Assembly (NCBI GenBank): GCA_027622555.1
Contig: JAQBYJ010000046.1
Location: 1-41,578, forward strand
DNA: 41,578 bases
From: Verrucomicrobiota bacterium
Lineage (GTDB): Bacteria > Verrucomicrobiota > Verrucomicrobiia > Opitutales > UBA2995
Direction: 5' to 3'
The position numbers and the translations under genes are program-made. Positions 9,968 through 18,319 of this stretch are shown here, piece by piece; position 1 is the first letter of the stretch; each line of letters starts with the position of its first letter. Below the pieces are notes generated by a model. That model was not told the DNA's origin and did not search any database. It saw nothing but the letters and a program-made list of their open reading frames with translations.

Positions 9968-9980
9968 GTTACAAATTTAC
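9968..9980 (+). promoter_or_regulatory. Candidate AraC operator, site 2
   Basis: GTTACAAATTTAC, oriented toward the SDR gene and about 88 bases upstream of its ATG. It faces oppositely to site 1 in the same divergent intergenic region, so one site may serve each direction. Confidence 0.5.
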
Positions 9981-10067
9981 TCTCTTATTATTTTGAGTTA
10001 GTCTAACCAAAGTACAGGATCATGTGTTATAATCGAAGGTATTCCACCATGTTTGCATAGAGGATAA

Positions 10068-11069
10068 ATGAAGGTACTAATAATAGGTGGCACCGGCCTC
10101 GTCAGCACTGAGATAAGCAACCAGCTTCTTGCAGGCGAGGTCGATCTCACCGTTTATAACCGGGGTGAAACGAAGTCGCGATTAGTCAGCGAGCCAAAAA
10201 CTATCCGGGGTGATAGAACGGATCACGCACGTTTTGAAGAGGCAGTTCGGAAATACGGCCCTTGGGATTGCATCATTGACATCCATTGTTCGGATCCTGC
10301 TGACGCGGATAGCATGCACCGGGCCGCTCGAGGCGTTGCCACGCAGTTGATATTTTGCAGCACAACCAATGTTTATCCGAAGCCGGCCGCACGCTATCCG
10401 GTCAATGAAGATGAACCCCTCGGTGCCAAGTTTAAAAACGGCTTGGACAAAGCTCAGTGCGAGGCCATTCATTTCGTCGCACACCAACGCGGTGACTACA
10501 ATGCGACGGTTTTGCGACCAGGCCACACTTATGGAGATATTGGCATGATTCTGCATTCATTGGGGAGCAACAGCAGTTTTTTAGATCGGATGATGAAAGG
10601 GAAACCGATTTGCGTTCATGGCGACGGTTACGGGTTGTGGTCAGCGTGCCACGCGAGCGATGTCGCGCGGGGATTTGTGTCAGCGTGTAATAATGAGAAA
10701 AGTTACGGTGAAGTTTACAACGTAACGAGTGATGAGTGGATCACCTGGAGGCAGTATTACGAGGTTATCGCTGAGTGTCTCAAAATCCCGGAACTGCATA
10801 TTATCTACATTCCTACCCACGTTCTAACCGAGATAAATCCCCAGCGATCAGCCCAATGCGAACGAAGCTTTCAGTATCCCGGAATTTATGACAATTTACG
10901 GGCGCGTGAAGATCTGAAATTCCGTTGCGAAATTTCGTTGCGGGAAGGATTGGAAAGGAATCTGAGATGGTTGATCAGTGGACAGAAAATAGTGCCATAC
11001 GAAGAGGACCCGGAGTATGATGAGATACTAAACACATTTCTGGAAGGCAGGTGGAAGTCAGTGGTTTGA
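10068..11069 (+). CDS. Extended SDR protein lacking the catalytic Tyr
   Basis: 333 residues. The N-terminal GGTGLVS (Gly7-Ser13) is an NAD(P)-binding loop of NAD-dependent epimerase/dehydratases (PF01370). LIFCSTTNVY (95-103) and LRPGHTYG follow at the expected places. However, the usual YxxxK is not present: the conserved Lys is plausible at Lys128 (GLDKAQCE), but the position four residues before it is Asn124. It may therefore bind a cofactor and sugar without ordinary SDR chemistry, as some CSP41-like members do, or use another residue. It is the first gene rightward from the divergent promoter and is followed by a terminator. Confidence 0.75.
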   Translation: MKVLIIGGTGLVSTEISNQLLAGEVDLTVYNRGETKSRLVSEPKTIRGDRTDHARFEEAVRKYGPWDCIIDIHCSDPADADSMHRAARGVATQLIFCSTTNVYPKPAARYPVNEDEPLGAKFKNGLDKAQCEAIHFVAHQRGDYNATVLRPGHTYGDIGMILHSLGSNSSFLDRMMKGKPICVHGDGYGLWSACHASDVARGFVSACNNEKSYGEVYNVTSDEWITWRQYYEVIAECLKIPELHIIYIPTHVLTEINPQRSAQCERSFQYPGIYDNLRAREDLKFRCEISLREGLERNLRWLISGQKIVPYEEDPEYDEILNTFLEGRWKSVV

Positions 11070-11119
11070 AAATTGGTTGAAAGAATCGTCGTCCTTGGCG
11101 GGCGTAAACGCGTTCTTTT

Positions 11120-11162
11120 AGGAGGTCCTTGAAAAAGTCGGCAAGCCTCCTTTAATTATTTT
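11120..11162 (+). terminator. Rho-independent terminator after the SDR gene
   Basis: AGGAGG and CCTCCT pair around an inner CTTG/CAAG pair (two-base bulge) with a 10-base loop, followed by TTAATTATTTT. It lies 51 bases past the SDR stop and ends at the stop codon of the convergent AraC gene, so it separates the two transcripts. Confidence 0.7.
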
Positions 11163-12033
11163 GTAATCTACGATACTCTCCCGGCGTTGCTCCATAGCGT
11201 TCGCGGAAGCACTTGATATAGTATTGAAGATCGGTATAGCCGCAGAGCGCAGCTATATCGGTTATGTTATAACTGGATGAATCCAGGAGTTCCATACTTC
11301 TTGATAGTCTCACTTCATTGAGAAAGGAAATGTATTTAGTCTTTCCGTAAGTTTTGAAGATACGGGATATGTGATTGGGGTGGACGTGGAAGTGGTCGGC
11401 CAACTGTTCACGCGAAAGGGTGGATTCCGACCAGTGCTCCATGATGTACTCGCGAATCGCTTGCCACAGTCCTTGCGCCTGGGCCGGTTGATGCGCTTCG
11501 CTTGCCAGCAAGGCGTCCCAGGTGAGATACAAGATGATTTCCAACAAGTTGCTTACATAGCGTTCACCCAGGCTCGAGGGATTGGGTTGTTGCAGCAACT
11601 GGAGTACGTGATCTTCCCGGATATGAAGGACTCGATTGCTTTGCCACTTGGCGAGGTATTTGAGATTCACTTCTCCGTTTTTTACGGTTCGTTGTGTGAT
11701 GGTTAATCGAAGAAAAGATTGACCAAAAATAATACCCAAAGATTTGTATGTGACTTCCGGGATACAGCTAATCCAGGTACTGGAAGCCAGGAAAATGCTG
11801 TTGCCGCGACTGATTTCGAAAGTAGATTCTCTTCCACCCTCGATAGTGAGGAACTTACCTTTCCCGGAAAGTCCCAGAATAAGTCGACAGGCCCGGCCTT
11901 CCGTATAAGCGGTCGATTCGTTGCTGGGCTTCTTGCCTTCGAAGATTTGATAACAGGATCCCAGTCGATTCGGTTTCAAGAATGGGCTTAAAGCGCTTTT
12001 GATCAACGCCAGGTGATCCGTTTTACTCTGCAT
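11152..12033 (-). CDS. AraC-family transcriptional regulator
   Basis: 293 residues. The C-terminal ~100 residues contain both helix-turn-helix units of the AraC/XylS family (PF12833): LSREQLADHFHVHPNHISRIFKTYGK and ITDIAALCGYTDLQYYIKCFRERYGATPGEYR, the latter including the family signature. The N-terminal ~180 residues look like a cupin-type effector-binding region without strong identifiers. It sits among the transport and enzyme genes and is divergent from the TonB receptor, with a copy of the shared motif between them, so it is the natural candidate for the locus activator and may control itself. Confidence 0.85.
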   Translation of the reverse strand: MQSKTDHLALIKSALSPFLKPNRLGSCYQIFEGKKPSNESTAYTEGRACRLILGLSGKGKFLTIEGGRESTFEISRGNSIFLASSTWISCIPEVTYKSLGIIFGQSFLRLTITQRTVKNGEVNLKYLAKWQSNRVLHIREDHVLQLLQQPNPSSLGERYVSNLLEIILYLTWDALLASEAHQPAQAQGLWQAIREYIMEHWSESTLSREQLADHFHVHPNHISRIFKTYGKTKYISFLNEVRLSRSMELLDSSSYNITDIAALCGYTDLQYYIKCFRERYGATPGEYRRLQNN

Positions 12034-12111
12034 GGGATGGGTTATTGATAGGGCATAAACTCAATTCAAGACTATTTCATTTCCCCTGTTTTAAATAAAA
12101 ATAGCCTGCGT

Positions 12112-12125
12112 GTTACAAATTTCAC
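12112..12125 (+). promoter_or_regulatory. Candidate AraC operator, site 3
   Basis: GTTACAAATTTCAC, the exact 14-base counterpart of site 1. It lies 78 bases upstream of the AraC gene and about 200 bases upstream of the TonB receptor gene. A T-rich stretch follows at 12132-12140. Confidence 0.55.
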
Positions 12126-12322
12126 TGCTGGATACTTTTTTTACTGCCTACCTTTTCAAGGAAAACTGCATGTAACTTTAACTCTGCTTTTTACCCGGCT
12201 CAGAAATCTTTGATAACTTCAATGAGGTTATTTAAATACAAACGAGCAGTGGATTATGAAGCATTCAGGATCATCAGTTTCTAACTCGTTACTCCAAAAG
12301 ACCTATTCTAATTCTTATCAAA

Positions 12323-14710
12323 ATGAAAAACTACAATACCCTGTTTCATCGAATCGTATTGCTTTCGATACTGTTTGTCGCCCTATCCGGGCTTGCTCAC
12401 TCCGCATTTTCTCAGAGTGATGAAAATGAAATTGTGGATCTGGATCCATTCACCGTCTCTGACAAAGATGTGTTGGGATATTCTACAACCTCATCTTCAT
12501 CTGCCTCCCGTATTGCTGTTCCAATCACGGATATTGCGGGATCTGTTGTGACCATCAATGAAAAGCTGATTGAAGACACGGCAGCGGTGACGCTGGGAGA
12601 CACGTTCAATTTCATAAGTGGCGTAACTGCGGGAAATGCCGGGGGAGGACTGCAGGAAACCAAGTCGATTTCGCTTAGAGGTTACACAACCACCGGTGCT
12701 TTGAGGGATGGAATTCCAGATTTCAATTACACGAACAATGGCGGTTTCGATTATTCACTCTTACAACGTGTGGAAATCGTGAAAGGACCTGCCGGTGTTC
12801 AGTTCGGGCAGCACAATCAAGGCGGGGTAGTTAATATCGTTAGTAAGCGTCCTTTGCCTGTTTCCATGACGAAGGCGGATGTGATGTTTGGTTCCTTTAA
12901 TTCATGGCGGGCCAGCGTGGATCATTCAAACGTGATCGAAAAAGATAATGGCCGCCTTGGTTATCGGGTATCCGCCGCCTTTACCAATACCGATGGTGCC
13001 GTCGGCTTGGCTTCCGAAACGAATAAACCTGAATCTTATTTCATTAATCCAAGCTTTTCCTACCAATTTGAAAACGGATTGAACCTGTGGGTTTCGGGGA
13101 TCTTCGTCGATGATACTTCCAGTCGAGTTGCCAATACCGTATTCATGTTTGGCACGCCTGATGGTAAAGGCGCAGCCATTAAGGATTTTGCCGGAAGTGC
13201 CAGCGTAGCGGTGCAAAACCTTCAATTTAACGAGTATCAGACCTATGAGGCTGGCTTAACCAAAAGTTTCGATATGGGCGAGGTCTTAGCCGACTTTCGC
13301 TTTGTTGCCCGGTCTGGACATCGTGAGGATACGGGGAACAGGACGCGAGCCAATGGAAATACCGTGTTTATCGACAAGAATGGAAATCGGATTCCCGATG
13401 GCCGCCCCAGTGTGGGAAGAGATCCTACCATGTTTGGGCAAATTAATAACAATCTTTCCCGCTTTGGTCGTCAGGGATTGCGCTACAATGCCGGTGGGCC
13501 GACTGAAACCGACTGGTCGGTTTTTGCCGCCGACTTGAATCTTTCCTTCGATATTGGCCCCACCAAACACAAGCTCCTTTTTTATTCCCAATTGCAAAGC
13601 GTGGATAGTAAAGGCGAGGGTCAGGATATCCGTATCAACAATGTGGGCACCTTACCTGCCGACATTCGTCAGCAATTCAACTTTGATACCGGAATTCCGG
13701 GGCAAGGTATTGTTGAAATCTGGCCGAATGTTCCAGCCGGCCTGGGGGACTTGAGGGAAATTGCGTTGGAGTACTATGATGTCTTCATCACCAATTCAAA
13801 TGATAGCGAGCGCGATTTGTGGAATGCCGCTGTTATTGATAGGATGTATGTATTCGATGATAGACTCATCCTGTCTGCGGGTGTTCGTTATGATGAAGAC
13901 GAATCGTTCTCCAAAAGCACTGTAAATAACAACGTACGCGCCCCGGTAACAGAAAAGGATAACACAAACACCACAAACTACGGTCTCGTCTACAAGCTCT
14001 TGCAGAACGATGACAGCCAGATCTCTTTTTTCTACAACAATGCGGAAACCTTCGTCCCCGTGTTTGCCATTGATCGGCGTTTGGCTACATTTGGGCAACG
14101 GTTTCCCAATCGCACCGTTGGGACCGATGAACTGGGGTTGAAATTTAATTACTTCAATAGCCGTGTGGTCGCCACATTGGCCTATTTCGATACAGTGGAG
14201 GACAATGTACTTGTGGGTATCCGTGACGAAGATGGCAGCGTTACAGGAGTAAGTGACACATCCTACAACGCGCCAGCCGGAAGTCAGTCTACCAAGGGTT
14301 TTGAAATGGATGTCGCAATCAACCCGGCACCCCAATGGAATATTCTCTTTTCCTATTCCGACGTGGATTCCACGATTTCCTCAGATGGATTACCGCTTTG
14401 GGGGGTGCCGGATTCCACCTTAGCAACGATGGTAAGGTATGAGTTTGCTGATGGTCCTCTGGATGGATTCTCAATAGCAGGTATGTATAATTATTGGGGG
14501 GACAGTGTCCTTAATCGTGCATCGAACTTCTCCATCCCATCGGGCGATAAGCTCGGTGTGGTCTTCGGCTACGCAATGGACAAATGGACGGTTCGTCTGC
14601 GAATAGATAATCTGGAGGATAACGTCGACCTTCTGCCGAGCACTTGGTGGACAGGTGTTGGAGCTAATTGGGAACGAAATTGGCGTCTGAGTTTATCTTA
14701 TCGGTTTTAA
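12323..14710 (+). CDS. TonB-dependent outer-membrane receptor
   Basis: 795 residues, signal peptide to about residue 30. A VDLDPFTVSDKDVLGY segment follows, a form of the N-terminal TonB-interacting region common in Opitutaceae receptors. The plug domain (PF07715) is seen in SISLRGYTTTGALRDGIPD and RVEIVKGPAGVQFGQHNQGGVVNIVSKRP. The rest is an antiparallel beta-barrel pattern ending in the terminal aromatic SLSYRF required for outer-membrane insertion. There is no SusD partner nearby, as expected outside Bacteroidota. Within this locus it is most likely the importer for the oligosaccharide; siderophore uptake cannot be excluded from sequence alone. Confidence 0.9.
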   Translation: MKNYNTLFHRIVLLSILFVALSGLAHSAFSQSDENEIVDLDPFTVSDKDVLGYSTTSSSSASRIAVPITDIAGSVVTINEKLIEDTAAVTLGDTFNFISGVTAGNAGGGLQETKSISLRGYTTTGALRDGIPDFNYTNNGGFDYSLLQRVEIVKGPAGVQFGQHNQGGVVNIVSKRPLPVSMTKADVMFGSFNSWRASVDHSNVIEKDNGRLGYRVSAAFTNTDGAVGLASETNKPESYFINPSFSYQFENGLNLWVSGIFVDDTSSRVANTVFMFGTPDGKGAAIKDFAGSASVAVQNLQFNEYQTYEAGLTKSFDMGEVLADFRFVARSGHREDTGNRTRANGNTVFIDKNGNRIPDGRPSVGRDPTMFGQINNNLSRFGRQGLRYNAGGPTETDWSVFAADLNLSFDIGPTKHKLLFYSQLQSVDSKGEGQDIRINNVGTLPADIRQQFNFDTGIPGQGIVEIWPNVPAGLGDLREIALEYYDVFITNSNDSERDLWNAAVIDRMYVFDDRLILSAGVRYDEDESFSKSTVNNNVRAPVTEKDNTNTTNYGLVYKLLQNDDSQISFFYNNAETFVPVFAIDRRLATFGQRFPNRTVGTDELGLKFNYFNSRVVATLAYFDTVEDNVLVGIRDEDGSVTGVSDTSYNAPAGSQSTKGFEMDVAINPAPQWNILFSYSDVDSTISSDGLPLWGVPDSTLATMVRYEFADGPLDGFSIAGMYNYWGDSVLNRASNFSIPSGDKLGVVFGYAMDKWTVRLRIDNLEDNVDLLPSTWWTGVGANWERNWRLSLSYRF

Positions 14711-14853
14711 GAATGTTGCTGATCCTTCCTTTAAAACCAGAGCCGGTCGCCTAATCCGATGTACTCCCTATAGGCCAATTACTGGCGGATAATTGCGAGT
14801 TTATTTACTACTCCCACTGGTAACGTTGCTTGTGTAACAATTGATTCTATTGC

Positions 14854-14864
14854 AAATTTGTAAG
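14854..14864 (-). promoter_or_regulatory. Candidate AraC operator, site 4
   Basis: The minus strand reads CTTACAAATTT, sharing the 10-base core with the other sites. A related TGTTACACAAG (minus strand) lies 26 bases away at about 14830-14840. It ends 11 bases before the start of the FAD/sialidase gene, closer than sites 1-3 are to their genes. Confidence 0.45.
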
Positions 14865-14874
14865 CAGCCATTCT

Positions 14875-17250
14875 ATGATGCCAAATACACCTCAATCTGA
14901 ACAATCGCTCATGGAAGACAGGTATGATATAGTAGTAGTCGGAGCTGGAATGGCTGGAATCATGGCTGCCCTTGCGGCGAAGACTTCTGATAACCGCGTG
15001 TTAATTATTGAACCAAGCAATGTGCTGGGTGGCCAGGGAACAGTCGGGGGGGTAGCGGGTTTTTGCGGAGATTCGGAACGAGTGAACCATGAATTTGCCG
15101 AATTGATAAACCGCTTGGGAAAACATGGTTTGATAAGTAAGTATAACCCTACTGCGGATAGGCGCGAATATGACTTGGAGTGGTGTGCTTTTTTTCTTCA
15201 AGAGATTGTCTTAGAAAAGGGTATCGACATCCTCCTTCATTCCAGAGTGATCAACGCCTGGGTGGCTGATGGCAAAGTCGATCGTCTTACTCTTTCCACG
15301 GCCGGGGGTATTATGGAATTTACTTGCGGATTTGTAGTAGATGCGTCCGGGCAATGTCGAGTGGCTACGCTTTCTGGATTCCCCGTTGTTCATGAAGGGG
15401 CGAATAAGCAGTTACCCATGAGCCTTTATTTCACAATGTGGGATACTGGGAAAATGGTTGAGCCCTTTCTTTCTGCGGATTCCGTCGTATGGGAGAATGA
15501 AGAGGAAATTCCGATGACTTCTCTGCATGTTTTTCCTACTGGTAAGGTGGAGGTGAAAATGAAGGTGGTTGGATTTGATGCGGCGGATGGATTTAGCCGA
15601 TCCAAGGCTGAAATGCATGCCCGTCGTCACATGATGAGCCTCATTTACTTCTTGCAGACCAAAGGTTATGGAGGTGTTAAGCTGGACCGCCATGTGTTGG
15701 CATCCGTTTCCCGGAGCATCGGCATACGTGAAGAAAAGCGCATTGTGGGAGAGCATGTTCTCACTGAAGACGAAGTGAGCCGTGGAACCGTCTTCCCGGA
15801 TGCAGTTGCGGTAGGGACTTACCATTTCGACTATCATTGGCCGGATAAAATGCAACGCGCCGGTACAGGAATCACCGCCATGGTTGAACCCTATCATATT
15901 CCGTTGTCCTGCATGGTTCCCAAAGGATCGAGGAATTTGCTTGTTACAGGAAGAGCCGCGTCGGGCGATCAACTTGCACTGAGCTCCTTCAGGGTTATGG
16001 CAACCGTGGCCCAGATGGGTTTTGGTTCGGGGCACGCAGCGAAATTGTGTGTCGAACGATCCTGCGATCTGAACCAATTGGATTTTGCGGAATTGCACCA
16101 ACGGATTGAGAGTGGGGGTCAGTCTCTCGACTTATCAAGTTATGGCGACTACCTGCGTCAGAGTCTTTTGACCCATGAATATATTTTCAGAAAACCCCAG
16201 GTGTTTGAAAAGTGCCATGCTCCCACCTTATTGTTGTTGAAGAACAACCGATTCCTCACCGCATGGTTTGCCGGATCTGGAGAAGGTCATTCGGATGTCG
16301 GCATTTGGCTTTCAGAACGTTACCAGTGCGCCTGGTCCGAGCCCCGTCTTGTGGCCAAAGTCAATGATCAGCCTCACTGGAATCCAGTATTATTCCAAGC
16401 ACCCGATAGCTGCGTGCATCTTTACTTCAAGACTGGTGTGAGTCCACGTGATTGGAAAACCTGGCGAATTATTTCTACGGACGAAGGAGCTTCATGGAGC
16501 GCTCCAGAAGCGTTGGACAGTAAGGAAAATCTCAACAGTCCGGGGCCGGTGAAGAACAAGCCGATCATTTTGGCCGACGGAACCTGTCTTGCTCCCAATT
16601 CGATTGAAGATGAGAAGACCTGGTCGGTCTTCGTGGATCGCAGTCACAATGGAGGAATGACATGGGTCCATTCACCGCTTCTCTCTTGCACTGATAAAAA
16701 CGCTCTGCAGTCAGCGATTCCCTCACAACCTCCTGAAGAAATCGACCCGGTCAGTTTACCCGGCGAGGGTTTTATTCAACCCACGCTTTGGGAATCAGCA
16801 CCTGGAACTGTTCACATGTTGGTTCGATCCAGCTATGGAAAGGTATATCGCAGTGATTCCCTGGATAGAGGTAAGACTTGGGCGCCCCTTTATCGGACCG
16901 ATTTACCCAATAATAATAGCGGGCTGGATGTAGTGAAGTTGCAGGACGGTACACTGGTTCTGGCATCGAACCCCATATCAGGCAATTGGGACCAAAGGAC
17001 ACCGCTTAGCCTGGTTGCTTCATTTGATAATGGAGAAACCTGGGCGCATCGTCTGGATCTCGAATCTGCTGAAGGTGAGTTTTCTTACCCAGCTATTATT
17101 TCCACCGGAAGAGGCATCGCCTTAGCCTACTCCTGGAACCGTGAAAAAATCGCATTCTGGCATGGATCCATTGAGCAGATGACGGACCCTGAGCTGGTTG
17201 AAATGCGAAATAAAATTCTTCATACCGGAGTAGTTTCCATGGAGGCATGA
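14875..17250 (+). CDS. FAD oxidoreductase fused to sialidase-like propeller
   Basis: 791 residues in one uninterrupted frame, no signal peptide, so probably cytoplasmic. Residues ~16-430 are an FAD-dependent oxidoreductase (PF12831 type): GAGMAG dinucleotide loop (23-28), acidic strand end Glu46, GGQGT (52-56), and a C-terminal FAD-contact region NLLVTGRAASGDQLA. Residues ~435-785 are a six-bladed BNR propeller (PF13088 type) with four Asp boxes: 534-541, 590-597, 662-669 and 716-723, each of the form Sx(D/N)xGxxW. The two halves are normally separate proteins. The fusion suggests sequential action on one substrate, with oxidation coupled to glycosidic cleavage or lactone handling. It is followed after 72 bases by the lyase gene. 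Confidence 0.8.
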   Translation: MMPNTPQSEQSLMEDRYDIVVVGAGMAGIMAALAAKTSDNRVLIIEPSNVLGGQGTVGGVAGFCGDSERVNHEFAELINRLGKHGLISKYNPTADRREYDLEWCAFFLQEIVLEKGIDILLHSRVINAWVADGKVDRLTLSTAGGIMEFTCGFVVDASGQCRVATLSGFPVVHEGANKQLPMSLYFTMWDTGKMVEPFLSADSVVWENEEEIPMTSLHVFPTGKVEVKMKVVGFDAADGFSRSKAEMHARRHMMSLIYFLQTKGYGGVKLDRHVLASVSRSIGIREEKRIVGEHVLTEDEVSRGTVFPDAVAVGTYHFDYHWPDKMQRAGTGITAMVEPYHIPLSCMVPKGSRNLLVTGRAASGDQLALSSFRVMATVAQMGFGSGHAAKLCVERSCDLNQLDFAELHQRIESGGQSLDLSSYGDYLRQSLLTHEYIFRKPQVFEKCHAPTLLLLKNNRFLTAWFAGSGEGHSDVGIWLSERYQCAWSEPRLVAKVNDQPHWNPVLFQAPDSCVHLYFKTGVSPRDWKTWRIISTDEGASWSAPEALDSKENLNSPGPVKNKPIILADGTCLAPNSIEDEKTWSVFVDRSHNGGMTWVHSPLLSCTDKNALQSAIPSQPPEEIDPVSLPGEGFIQPTLWESAPGTVHMLVRSSYGKVYRSDSLDRGKTWAPLYRTDLPNNNSGLDVVKLQDGTLVLASNPISGNWDQRTPLSLVASFDNGETWAHRLDLESAEGEFSYPAIISTGRGIALAYSWNREKIAFWHGSIEQMTDPELVEMRNKILHTGVVSMEA

Positions 17251-17322
17251 AACAGCCAATCATTTTCGAATTTCGGATAAATTGAATGATACACCAAAAG
17301 AAAAAACAACGCCATCAGCACC

Positions 17323-18291
17323 ATGAGTCACAATCTGTTTAAAGATCCCATTCGTGGAATAATCACGCCTTTACTTACTCCGTTGGATTCAAACGGGATC
17401 GTTGATTTTCCGGCTTTCGAGAAACTGGTGAATCATGTGGTTGATGGTGGAGTTGACGGGGTTTTTGTGTTGGGGACCACTGGGGAAGGGCCATGCCTGA
17501 ATTTGTCCCAGAGATTCGAAATTATAAAAGCGGCCAAGCAATTCGTTTCTGGAAAGGTGCCAGTCCTGGTGGGCGTAACCGATACCGTCTATGACACGAG
17601 TGTTCGATTGAGTCACTTCTCTCAAGAGATGGGCGTGGATGCGTTGGTGATGACGCCGCCACCTTATTTTTCATCCTCTCAGGACGAACTTCTCGGACAC
17701 TTCAAGACTTTATCTTCCGTCTCCGAATTGCCCTGTTATCTCTATAACATTCCGTCTTTAACCAAGACGGTGATTGAGCCCGAAACCATAGTTGAGGCCA
17801 GCAAACTTCCCCGAATTGTAGGCGTCAAAGACAGCTCCGGCGACCTGGCCTATTTCAAAAAAGTCAGGCAGGCGACAAAAGAGCTCGATGGAATCTCTCT
17901 GTATATGGGACCGGAAGAGTATCTGGTCGAAGCCATTGGGGTAGGCGCAGACGGAGGCGTGCATGGCGGTTCCAATCTTTTTCCGCATTTATATACCTCT
18001 CTTTACCAGGCAGCGGTTGAGGGGCAAAAGGAGCGTGTGGAGGAATTGAGTCGCATCGTATTAAATATCGGCTCTCAGCTGTACGCGCTTAGCCAATTTG
18101 AAAACCTCTGTATCCGGGTGGTTAAATTTCTTCTTTCGCGCTTCGGAATCTGTGGCGAAACCATGGCGCCTCCCTATTTGGGGTTAAGTGCCGAAAGTAA
18201 ACGCCTCGCTGAAATCCGATTAGAAGAAATCCTCTCGGAATTGGAAAAAGCCGGTATCCCCGTACCTTCCCTGCCCGCAGCAAAATGTTAA
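17323..18291 (+). CDS. DapA/NanA-family lyase or aldolase
   Basis: 322 residues with the (beta/alpha)8 class I aldolase pattern of PF00701: GTTGEGP (51-57) for pyruvate carboxylate binding, YNIP with Tyr141, and the Schiff-base Lys169 in GVKDSSGD. The PPPYFSSS segment (112-119) lacks the second Tyr of the PYYN element of true dihydrodipicolinate synthases, and the neighbourhood has no lysine genes, so a catabolic role is more likely: cleavage of a 2-keto-3-deoxy sugar acid or N-acylneuraminate to pyruvate plus an aldehyde. Which of these is not decidable here. It is probably in one operon with the FAD/sialidase gene. Confidence 0.85.
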   Translation: MSHNLFKDPIRGIITPLLTPLDSNGIVDFPAFEKLVNHVVDGGVDGVFVLGTTGEGPCLNLSQRFEIIKAAKQFVSGKVPVLVGVTDTVYDTSVRLSHFSQEMGVDALVMTPPPYFSSSQDELLGHFKTLSSVSELPCYLYNIPSLTKTVIEPETIVEASKLPRIVGVKDSSGDLAYFKKVRQATKELDGISLYMGPEEYLVEAIGVGADGGVHGGSNLFPHLYTSLYQAAVEGQKERVEELSRIVLNIGSQLYALSQFENLCIRVVKFLLSRFGICGETMAPPYLGLSAESKRLAEIRLEEILSELEKAGIPVPSLPAAKC

Positions 18292-18319
18292 ATTATCCAA
18301 CGAAGGTTCAACATTCCCC

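Noticed and set aside
17323-18291. Calling the lyase dapA or nanA
   Set aside because: Motifs fit the whole aldolase family; the PYYN Tyr of DapA is not kept and no residues specific for NanA could be confirmed.
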